A stretch of 15,409 nt of DNA from CAZVEV01 sp964625865 (GTDB lineage Bacteria; Planctomycetota; Phycisphaerae; SM23-33): positions 1 through 15,409 of the forward strand of contig CAZVEV010000128.1 of the NCBI GenBank assembly GCA_964625865.1, read 5' to 3'. Positions within the stretch are counted from its first letter, which is position 1, and the number at the start of each line of letters is the position of its first letter. The notes below the pieces were generated by a model that was not told the DNA's origin, searched no databases, and saw only the letters and a program-made list of their open reading frames with translations. Shown here piece by piece: positions 1 to 5,586 of the stretch. Made by a program: the position numbers and the translations under genes.

Positions 1-1127
1 TGAGGCAATTGGGACAACCGGTTTGGCAGGAAAGGGTTGAGGGAAAGGAGGCCGACTTCAAGCGGCTGGGCGAGAGCGGCGATCGGCGCGCCTTCGAACC
101 GCTCATCAGCGCATTGGGCGAGGGCAAACACCTCGCCGCCGAGGCCTTGGGAAGACTGGGCGATCCGCGCGCCGTCGAGCCGCTCATCTGGGCGTTGGGC
201 GTTCGGGGGGAGGACTTCCGGAGTTCCGCCGCCGAAGCCTTGGGACATCTCGGCGATCGGCGTGCCGTCGAGCCGCTCCTTAGGGCGCTGGGCGATCAGG
301 ACATGCGCGTCCGACGTTCCGTAGCGGGGGCTTTGGGGCAGCTCGGCGATCCGCGCGCCATCGATCCGCTCATCAGGGCGTTGGGCGATCGGGATGGCTA
401 CGTCCGACAGTCCGCTGCCGCGGCCTTGGGGCGATTCGGTGATCCCCGAACTCTCTACTCGCTCATCGGGGCGTTGAACGATGGCTGGCCTGACGTGCGA
501 TGTGTCGCTGCCGAGGCCTTAGGGCAATTCGGCGATCCGCGTGGCGCCGATCCGCTTATTGAGGCACTAGGCGACCGGGATGGTGGCGTCCGATGTGCCG
601 CTGCTATGGCCTTGGGGGAGCTTGAAGACCCGCGTGCGATTGACCCGCTCATCCGGGCGCTGGGCGAAGGCGATTGCGGCATCCGGCGTTCCGTGGCTGG
701 GGCCTTGGCAAAGCTGGGACAGCCCATTTGGCGGGACCGCGTGAAGGGGGATTGGCATGACTTCCGACGACTGGGCGAGAGCGGCGATCCGCGCGCGGTC
801 GAACCGCTCATTCGGGCTCTGGGCGAAGGCGATCGCCGTACCCGTAGTGACGCTGCGGGGGCCTTGGTAGAGCTGGGGCGACCCGTCTGGCGAAAATGGG
901 TGGGAGGCGACGGAGGCGACTTCAACCGGCTGGGCAGAAGTGGTCATCCGCGTGTCGTCGATCCGCTTGTCTGGGCATTGGACCATGGAGATCCTGGCGT
1001 CCGGGGCGCCGCTGCCACGGCCTTGGGGCAGCTCGGCGATGCGCGTGCCGTCGAGCCACTCATCAAGGCGCTGGGCGATGGGGCTTCTGACGTTCGGCGT
1101 TCCGCGGCCGAGGCGGACCGCGGCTGA
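1..1127 (+). CDS. PBS-type HEAT-repeat protein, 5'-partial, frame broken at its 3' end (part 1)
   Basis: The reading frame is already open at the window edge (codons AGG CAA before a TTG at 9), so the true start lies upstream. The product is about ten HEAT units of roughly 31 residues with the pattern GDPRAVEPLIRALGDGD..VRRSAAEALGQL, the phycobilisome-lyase/PBS type that forms alpha-helical solenoids for protein-protein binding. A second motif is inserted between some units: LGQPxWRxxVxGDxxDFxRLGESG, near 11-80, 715-780 and 880-940. The first unit is about four residues short. The frame ends at TGA 1125-1127 in the middle of a HEAT unit, just after SAAEA. The expected continuation (LAQLGQPLW) appears 47 bp later in another frame, so this is the front part of one gene continued at 1199-2107. 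No catalytic motif is visible. Family assignment is secure; the specific function is unknown. Confidence 0.85.
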   Translation, partial: RQLGQPVWQERVEGKEADFKRLGESGDRRAFEPLISALGEGKHLAAEALGRLGDPRAVEPLIWALGVRGEDFRSSAAEALGHLGDRRAVEPLLRALGDQDMRVRRSVAGALGQLGDPRAIDPLIRALGDRDGYVRQSAAAALGRFGDPRTLYSLIGALNDGWPDVRCVAAEALGQFGDPRGADPLIEALGDRDGGVRCAAAMALGELEDPRAIDPLIRALGEGDCGIRRSVAGALAKLGQPIWRDRVKGDWHDFRRLGESGDPRAVEPLIRALGEGDRRTRSDAAGALVELGRPVWRKWVGGDGGDFNRLGRSGHPRVVDPLVWALDHGDPGVRGAAATALGQLGDARAVEPLIKALGDGASDVRRSAAEADRG

Positions 1128-1162
1128 CGGGCGCTGTCAAGGCTGGTTCCGCGGCCGAGGCG
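1099..1162 (+). other. Frame-breaking 47-bp insertion with 17-bp direct repeat in the HEAT gene
   Basis: The 17-mer GTTCCGCGGCCGAGGCG occurs at 1099-1115 and again at 1146-1162, exactly 47 bp apart. The first copy is read as SAAEA in the upstream frame, and the second copy is read as SAAEA in the downstream frame. Removing one copy plus the 30 intervening bases joins the two frames as ...VRRSAAEA-LAQLGQPLW..., a normal HEAT unit. Because 47 is not a multiple of three, the present state truncates the protein at TGA 1125-1127. It may be a pseudogene lesion, a reversible slippage or recombination switch, or an assembly error. Confidence 0.8.
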
Positions 1163-1198
1163 CTCGCGCAATTGGGACAACCCCTTTGGAGAGAGCGG

Positions 1199-2107
1199 GT
1201 GAAAGGCGACGAGGATGATTTCAGACGGCTGGACGACGGCCGGGAGACTGACTTCCAGCGGCTGGGCGAAAGCGGCGATCCGCGGGCCGTCAAGCCGCTC
1301 ATCAGGGCGTTGGGCGATGGGGACTATTTCGTCGGGCCTTCCGCTGCCAAGGCCTTGGGGCAACTCGGTGATCCGCGTGCCATCGATTCGCTCATCCCCC
1401 AGCAGCGCCCTGATGAGCGTGTTAACACCCGGCGTTCCGCTGCGGAGGCCTTGGGGGAGCTCGGAGATCCGCGTGCCCTCGACCCGCTCATCAGGGCGTT
1501 GGGCGATGGGGATTCTGAAGTCCGGTGTTCGGCCGCCGAAGCCTTGGGGAAGCTGGGGCAACGCGTTTGGCGAGACTGGGTGAAGGGCGACGAGGAGGAC
1601 TTCAGACGGCTGGGCGAGAGCGGCGATCCGCGCGCAGTCGAGCCGCTCATCAGGGCGTTGAGTGATGGGGAGTATGATGTCCGGCGGTCCGCAGCCGAGG
1701 CCTTGGGGCAACTGGGCGATGAGCGTGCCGTCGAGCCGCTCATCGCCAGATTGCCAGAGGGAAACGTGGGGGCGTCCGCCGCCAAAGCTCTCGGGAGGCT
1801 TGGCGATCTGCGCGCCGCAGAGCCACTGCTCGGACTCGTGCGAGGTGGTGCTGAAAGGGCTGCCCTGGATCTTCGCCAAGGGGCCGCCATGGCGATTATC
1901 ATGCTCGTCAAGAAGTATCCCGACCGTTTTGCCAAGTCGCAGGCTTCCCTCCATAGGTTGTTCACGAGCCCGCATGCCGATAACCCGCGGGCGCGGCACG
2001 GAGACAACAGTGGAAGTTCCTCAGATTGCACACACAGTGAGTATACGCACACCGACAACGGCGGAGTTGGCTTGAAGCTCCGCAAGCAGCCGCCGAAGAT
2101 TCAATAG
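1199..2107 (+). CDS. HEAT-repeat protein with HxDN-motif tail (part 2 of the broken gene)
   Basis: This is the continuation of the upstream HEAT gene. The frame is open from 1091 and HEAT-like from 1148. A TTG at 1172 has no ribosome binding site. The GTG at 1199 has GGAGAG five bases upstream and is my choice if translation restarts. About six HEAT units and two further WRxxVKGDxxDFxRL linkers are present, ending in a hydrophobic cap (GAAMAIIMLVKKYP). The last 45 residues are not HEAT: they are polar and contain HADN, HGDN, HSEY and HTDN (codons 1973-1984, 1997-2008, 2033-2044, 2048-2059), then a basic end. One HEAT unit (1389-1419) carries a microinversion that changes RALLG to PQQRP. The radical SAM gene starts 18 bases after the stop, probably in the same transcript. 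I infer that the tail is the enzyme's target; nothing proves it. Confidence 0.75.
   Translation: MKGDEDDFRRLDDGRETDFQRLGESGDPRAVKPLIRALGDGDYFVGPSAAKALGQLGDPRAIDSLIPQQRPDERVNTRRSAAEALGELGDPRALDPLIRALGDGDSEVRCSAAEALGKLGQRVWRDWVKGDEEDFRRLGESGDPRAVEPLIRALSDGEYDVRRSAAEALGQLGDERAVEPLIARLPEGNVGASAAKALGRLGDLRAAEPLLGLVRGGAERAALDLRQGAAMAIIMLVKKYPDRFAKSQASLHRLFTSPHADNPRARHGDNSGSSSDCTHSEYTHTDNGGVGLKLRKQPPKIQ
1389..1419 (+). other. Microinversion inside a HEAT unit between 8-bp inverted repeats
   Basis: CGCTCATC (1389-1396) and GATGAGCG (1412-1419) are perfect inverted repeats around a 15-base core (1397-1411). As present, the core reads PQQRP, which fits no HEAT consensus. Its reverse complement reads RALLG and restores IDSLIRALLGDERV, a normal HEAT unit, with no length or frame change. 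The simplest explanation is inversion of the core between the two arms. Confidence 0.75.
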
Positions 2108-2124
2108 CGGAACGGACCAAGCCA

Positions 2125-4515
2125 ATGGCTACGCCAGATGGCAGAATGTTCCCGACCTTCATGCTCATGCCCTCGTCCGCCTGTCCGGCCAAGTGCAGGT
2201 ATTGCTTCGGCCCGCATGCAGGGCCAGTCATGTCGCGCGAAGTGCTCGACAAGACGCTCGGCTTTATGGCCAAGTGCGCCGAGAACGCGAGTGAGGATAA
2301 GGTCCGCGTCATCTTTCACGGCGGAGAGCCGCTCGTCGCCGGGCTTGATTTCTGGCGTGCGGCCGTAGACGGACTGCGAAATCGCCTCGGGCCGCGTGGC
2401 TTCAAGGCCTGCGTACAGTCGAATCTATGGCTTCTGGACGATCCGATGTGCGAACAACTCGTTCGCGTTAGGGCTGAGATAGGGACGAGTCTGGACGGGC
2501 CGCGTGAAATCACCGACGCGCAACGGGGTGCGGGTTATTTCGACCGGACGATGGCTGGGATACGGAGAGCCCAACAGCACGGCCTGGACGTCGAGTGCAT
2601 AGCGACCTTCACACCTCATAGCGTGCCACACTGGCGTCACGTATTCGACTTCTTCCTGGACGAGGGGCTGAACATGTCCGTCCACGCGTCGGTGCCCCCA
2701 CTCACTCGCCCCAACTCGCCGCATGCCGTATCTCGCGAGCAGTACGGTGAACTGCTCTGCGAGATGCTTGACTACTACCTTGATCGCTGCCGGGATCTGG
2801 CCGTCTCGTCGCTCGATCAGATCTGCCAGTCGGTCGGATCCAGTCGAGGGCACGTTTGCACGTTCCGAAGTTGCCTGGGGATGTTTCTTGCCGTCGGTCC
2901 AGAAGGGAACCTATACCCTTGCCAGCGCTTTGCCAGCAGCACCAGGCACCGGATTGGCACCGTCGCCGACGAGCCCGACCCGACCGCGGTCTTTGCCGGC
3001 CATCGCGCCCGGTGGATGGCGGAACGTCAGCGACGGGCCGACGCGGCATGCGCCGGTTGCCCACATGTCGAGTACTGTCGGGGAGGTTGCGCGTACAACG
3101 CTGTGGTCGCCGGTGCTCTGGATGGGAAGGACCCGTATTGTCACGCCTACCGAATGATCTTCGACCACATTCTCTCTCGGCTGACAGAGACGATGGCCAC
3201 ACAGCAATGCGTAGAGGAGCGGACGAGCAATCATAGGAGAGATAGCGACTCCACGCTCCTTCCCAAAGATCCGCTGATTGAACTGGTGTCCGCGATGCAG
3301 CCTCACCCAAGCCAAGTGGCTCAGACAGCCAAGCGGATTGTGGCCGCGGTCGAATTGGCTCGGGGGCCGGATATCCCGACCGCTGGACGTAGGCTCGTCG
3401 AGATGGGTATCTGCCGTTCGCCGCGGTTGGCTGAGCGTTCACTCGAAGCACTGCGAGAATACCTGAAGCTGGGGAATCCGGGGCGGAACAACCTCTATCT
3501 GCACGTTACTTTCCGCTGTCAGATGGCTTGTACGCATTGCTATGCCCGCGCCGATCAGGATTCCTTTGGCCCAGACTTGACCGCGGAGTCGGAAATGCCC
3601 CCTGAGTCTTTCGCCGGACTGATCCGCGAGGCGAAAGAGGCAGGTTTTAGGCAGCTGGTTATCACCGGCGGCGAACCCCTGATACACCACCGGCGAGCCG
3701 AGATCCTCGAGGTCCTCGAAGACGCCCGGAAATGGACGGCGCCGATGAATCTGGTCCTGCGAACCAACCTCGCGGTGCCACTATCCGACGACGAGTTCGC
3801 GCACATCGCTCTGGCGGTAGATCAAGCGGTCGTGAGCGTCGATGGCGATGAGTCGTCACACGATGCACGTCGCGGCCGGGGAAGCCATGCCGCCGTGATT
3901 GCGAATCTGCGACGCTACGCGGATATTGCGGCGGAGATGCCCTCTGCAAGCGAACTCTCGCTTGCGGCTGTCCTTTCCAATGACGACATCCAGGGCCGGC
4001 CAGGGCAAGCTGTGCGGGAGTTGGGCCAGGAGCTTGGCGTACGCCGCGTTCGGTTCCGACCGATTCTTCCAATCGGCCGGGCGGTGGACTGGGATCAGCC
4101 GCCGGTGTCCGAGGCACTCGGCGGACACGCCGATCCAATGGAGTTGATTGTGGGAGGGTTCCTGCCAACGGCGACGTGTGGCATCGGACAGAATTTGTAC
4201 GTCGAACCCAGCGGCGAGTCGTTTCCGTGCTACGCGTTCCATCTACCGCATAGTCACCTGGGCAACGTGCTCGAGTCCGGCCTCGTGGCAATACTCGACT
4301 CACCCGCGTTCGGTGATCTCGCGTGCCACGGTGTGGACACGAACGCCGGTTGCCGGACGTGCGAGATGCGGTATCTCTGCGGGGGCGCGTGCCGAGCCTG
4401 GGGCGGCCAAGCGTCTCAATACGATCTGGACACACCACCATCCGAATGCACAGGCCTCCGAAACCGGGCATCGCGCCTCTATCAGGCTGCCCGAGATTGG
4501 CTGGCGTCTCCTTAG
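2125..4515 (+). CDS. Tandem double radical SAM-SPASM enzyme, putative peptide/protein maturase
   Basis: The 796-aa product holds two full radical SAM modules. Module 1: CxxxCxxC at C20/C24/C27 for the SAM-binding 4Fe-4S cluster, HGGEPL at 65-70, and SPASM cysteines at 245, 250, 266, 309, 312, 318 and 322. Module 2: C465/C469/C472, TGGEPL at 514-519, and SPASM cysteines at 685, 702, 743, 746, 752 and 756. A helical linker of about 110 residues joins them. SPASM enzymes typically modify ribosomally made peptides by radical chemistry, with auxiliary Fe-S clusters in the SPASM domain. The opening MFPTFMLMPSSACPAKCRYCFG resembles archaeal/planctomycete peptide-modifying radical SAM families such as the Mhun_1560 type (recalled, not searched). 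An ATG at 2146 is an alternative start; neither start has a strong Shine-Dalgarno. The gene sits 18 bases after the HEAT protein, its likely partner. Codon use is visibly less GC-biased than in the housekeeping genes downstream. The substrate is unknown. Confidence 0.9.
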   Translation: MATPDGRMFPTFMLMPSSACPAKCRYCFGPHAGPVMSREVLDKTLGFMAKCAENASEDKVRVIFHGGEPLVAGLDFWRAAVDGLRNRLGPRGFKACVQSNLWLLDDPMCEQLVRVRAEIGTSLDGPREITDAQRGAGYFDRTMAGIRRAQQHGLDVECIATFTPHSVPHWRHVFDFFLDEGLNMSVHASVPPLTRPNSPHAVSREQYGELLCEMLDYYLDRCRDLAVSSLDQICQSVGSSRGHVCTFRSCLGMFLAVGPEGNLYPCQRFASSTRHRIGTVADEPDPTAVFAGHRARWMAERQRRADAACAGCPHVEYCRGGCAYNAVVAGALDGKDPYCHAYRMIFDHILSRLTETMATQQCVEERTSNHRRDSDSTLLPKDPLIELVSAMQPHPSQVAQTAKRIVAAVELARGPDIPTAGRRLVEMGICRSPRLAERSLEALREYLKLGNPGRNNLYLHVTFRCQMACTHCYARADQDSFGPDLTAESEMPPESFAGLIREAKEAGFRQLVITGGEPLIHHRRAEILEVLEDARKWTAPMNLVLRTNLAVPLSDDEFAHIALAVDQAVVSVDGDESSHDARRGRGSHAAVIANLRRYADIAAEMPSASELSLAAVLSNDDIQGRPGQAVRELGQELGVRRVRFRPILPIGRAVDWDQPPVSEALGGHADPMELIVGGFLPTATCGIGQNLYVEPSGESFPCYAFHLPHSHLGNVLESGLVAILDSPAFGDLACHGVDTNAGCRTCEMRYLCGGACRAWGGQASQYDLDTPPSECTGLRNRASRLYQAARDWLASP

Positions 4516-4568
4516 CGGCAAGCAGTTTCGCCGAGCCCTCGATGCAGTTCTACCTGCCCTGACGCTAC

Positions 4569-4658
4569 GTGGGACCCCGCCGCAACGGAGGGACAACAAT
4601 CGCAAGTGACGACAGTGGCTGCCTCTTCTGTTGCACTTGTTGTTGCACAAACTCCTGA
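4569..4658 (+). CDS. Candidate Cys-dense micro-ORF downstream of the radical SAM gene (speculative)
   Basis: A frame open from 4563 ends at TGA 4656-4658 with the C-terminus SDDSGCLFCCTCCCTNS, six cysteines in nine residues. The only conventional start is GTG at 4569, without a ribosome binding site. A good GGAGGG (4587-4592) lies six bases before ATC at 4599, a very rare start codon. A second frame from GTG 4606 gives a 51-residue peptide with no cysteines. Position directly after a SPASM enzyme fits a precursor peptide, but the Cys run rests partly on a duplicated TGTTGCAC (4629-4636, 4641-4648), so chance is a real possibility. The rest of 4516-4771 shows no gene. Confidence 0.2.
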   Translation: MGPRRNGGTTIASDDSGCLFCCTCCCTNS

Positions 4659-4771
4659 CCGGTATTGGCCACTTCTGTCATCTGTTGGCCAGATCGCCGG
4701 GAATCTGGATTGGTGGAGTGGGGAGAAGGGGTTGGCGGGGTCGGGTCGTAACGTCCGCTCCTGACAACAGA

Positions 4772-4806
4772 ACGGGCCGATTGTCCGCTTGTGACAATCG
4801 GCCCGT
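4772..4806 (-). terminator. Stem-loop terminator after tRNA-Pro
   Basis: A perfect 14-bp inverted repeat (4772-4785 with 4793-4806) encloses a 7-base loop. It begins five bases after the 3' end of the minus-strand tRNA and is followed on that strand by TTCTGTTGT, a moderately U-rich stretch. It is well placed as the tRNA terminator and could also stop transcription arriving from the radical SAM gene. Confidence 0.7.
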
Positions 4807-4810
4807 CTGA

Positions 4811-4885
4811 TCGGGGCGACTGGATTTGAACCAGCGACCTCTGCGTCCCGAACGCAGCGCTCTAGCCAAGCTGAGCCACGCCCCG
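4811..4885 (-). tRNA. tRNA-Pro (anticodon CGG)
   Basis: Read on the minus strand, the 75-nt gene folds as a full cloverleaf. The acceptor stem CGGGGCG/CGCCCCG pairs perfectly, followed by U8. The D stem is GCTC/GAGC. The anticodon stem CTGCG/CGCAG holds the loop TTCGGGA, giving anticodon CGG with G37, as expected for proline. The T arm has loop TTCAAAT, and the discriminator base is A. CCA is not encoded and must be added by the CCA enzyme. It reads CCG codons, common in this GC-rich DNA. Confidence 0.95.
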
Positions 4886-4916
4886 GTGCCCGGCTTTGAT
4901 GGAAGCCGAGTGCGGT

Positions 4917-4944
4917 ATTGTACCGTCACGGGCGGGCGAATCAA
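4917..4944 (-). promoter_or_regulatory. Sigma-70-type promoter of tRNA-Pro
   Basis: On the minus strand TTGATT (4939-4944) and TACAAT (4917-4922) are 16 bases apart. Transcription would begin near 4911, leaving a leader of about 25 nt before the tRNA; the leader holds a CGGCTT/AAGCCG hairpin. Confidence 0.65.
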
Positions 4945-4967
4945 GGGGTTTTGCCCGCTGGTGACGG

Positions 4968-4973
4968 AAAAAA
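4968..4973 (-). terminator. T6 run after RNase P RNA
   Basis: Six consecutive Ts on the minus strand follow the 3' end of rnpB by about six bases. No strong independent hairpin precedes the run, so the terminal P1 helix of the RNA may supply the stem. Confidence 0.45.
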
Positions 4974-4979
4974 GTGCCC

Positions 4980-5443
4980 TGTCGGTGTGCGCTGTAAGCC
5001 GAGTTCTGTCCCGCCGCCTCGCCGGGCACGGCGGGGCGGCGGTGAAGACCATTTATCTCGACCCGCCCTTGCGGACGGGCTCTCTCGACGTTTGTCGAGA
5101 AGCGGCCTACCCGCGACTGCTGGGGCCTGAACCGGGCCACGGAGTCGCTGCTTGGCCTTGCACCCGGTGGGGTTTGCCCTGCCAGCCCGCTCACACGGGC
5201 CGCGGTGCGCTCTTACCGCACCATTTCACCCTTACCCTGCTTGGCCAAGGCTACGCAGGGCAAGCCCGCTTGGCCAAGGCTACGCAGGGCGGTATATTTT
5301 CTGTGGCACTTTCCCGGTCCCGGCGGGTCGGGCCTGGGCCCAACAGGTCAGGACGGTGGGTGTTACCCACCACCGTGGTTCAGCGGTGCTCGGACTTTCC
5401 TCCCCCGCCGCGAAGGCGGGAGCGGCCTTCCACGCACCCGACA
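4980..5443 (-). ncRNA. rnpB: RNase P RNA, bacterial type A
   Basis: This is the catalytic RNA that removes 5' leaders from pre-tRNAs together with the RnpA protein. On the minus strand the conserved 5' block GAGGAAAGTCCGAGCACC lies near 5389-5406. The central GGTAAGGGTGAAA and GGTGCGGTAAGAGCGCACC and the 3' GAACTCGGCTTACAG are all present in order. P1 forms between TGTCGGGTGCG at the 5' end and CGCACACCGACA at the 3' end with one bulged A, which sets the boundaries. At about 464 nt it is longer than the E. coli RNA (377 nt); part of the excess is a duplicated hairpin in the P12 region. The RNA lies between its own -10 element and a T run, next to tRNA-Pro. Protein-sized open frames across this stretch are shadows of the RNA. 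Confidence 0.95.
5239..5290. repeat. Duplicated 23-bp hairpin unit inside rnpB (P12 region)
   Basis: The block starting GCTTGGCCAAGGCTACG occurs at 5239-5261 and 5268-5290 as identical 23-bp copies, 29 bp apart. Each copy can fold as a small hairpin (GCAGG/CCTGC ends). On the RNA strand they fall between ACCGCC and GGTAAGGGTGAAA, where E. coli has the single P12 helix. Confidence 0.8.
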
Positions 5444-5448
5444 TATTG

Positions 5449-5454
5449 ATTGTA
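5449..5454 (-). promoter_or_regulatory. -10 element of rnpB
   Basis: TACAAT on the minus strand ends five bases before the inferred 5' end of the RNA at 5443, an ideal distance. No convincing -35 hexamer is seen 16-18 bases upstream. Confidence 0.55.
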
Positions 5455-5510
5455 CGTTCCACACGACAACGACGCACGGGCAAAAACTCGCTCAGCGACG
5501 CGTCGAAGCG

Positions 5511-5539
5511 TTGACTCCCCGCCCCGGGGGGGGCACAAT
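5511..5539 (+). promoter_or_regulatory. Promoter of mgtE-tmk-holB with a G8 tract in the spacer
   Basis: TTGACT (5511-5516) and CACAAT (5534-5539) are separated by exactly 17 bases, with transcription expected near 5546, about 40 nt before mgtE. Eight consecutive Gs (5526-5533) directly abut the -10 element, so changes in tract length would change promoter spacing. Confidence 0.5.
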
Positions 5540-5586
5540 GGCCGGGCACTTGAGACTGGGCGGGCTATCGCCCCGACGAGGCAGAC

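Larger units (their letters stand above)
60..1850 (+). repeat. Approximately 93-bp coding tandem repeats (HEAT units)
   Basis: Roughly sixteen degenerate copies of a 93-bp unit run across both halves of the HEAT gene. The most constant DNA blocks are the CGATCCGCGxGCC stretch (GDPRA), CGCTCATCAGGGCG (PLIRA) and TCCGCxGCCGAGGCCTTGGGG (SAAEALG). They follow the reading frame and vary mostly at exposed codons, so they are protein repeats and not a CRISPR array or a mobile element. High similarity between units makes the locus prone to slippage and local inversion, two examples of which are listed separately. Confidence 0.8.

Noticed and set aside
1088..1200. In-frame TGA at 1125-1127 as a selenocysteine codon, prompted by the SelA homologue
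   Set aside because: Reading through gives no HEAT sequence and soon reaches another stop. The continuation lies in a different frame, so it is a frameshift lesion.
60..1850. CRISPR-like regular DNA repeats
   Set aside because: Repeats are degenerate, coding, in frame and contiguous without unique spacers.
944..1999. 351-aa minus-strand open frame across the HEAT gene
   Set aside because: It is the antisense of the 93-bp coding repeats. GC-rich repeats keep this frame open, and the repeated PDERLDxTRI-type peptide mirrors the sense HEAT units.
4606..4761. 51-residue peptide from GTG 4606 after the radical SAM gene
   Set aside because: The ribosome binding site is 13 bases away, too far, and the sequence has no recognisable leader or core features. 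Noted only as a competitor of the Cys-dense frame.
5239..5290. Tandem 23-bp repeat as a minimal CRISPR
   Set aside because: Only two copies with a 6-base gap, inside a conserved position of RNase P RNA.
4826..5449. 207-aa plus-strand frame
   Set aside because: It covers tRNA-Pro and RNase P RNA antisense and has no ribosome binding site or family match.
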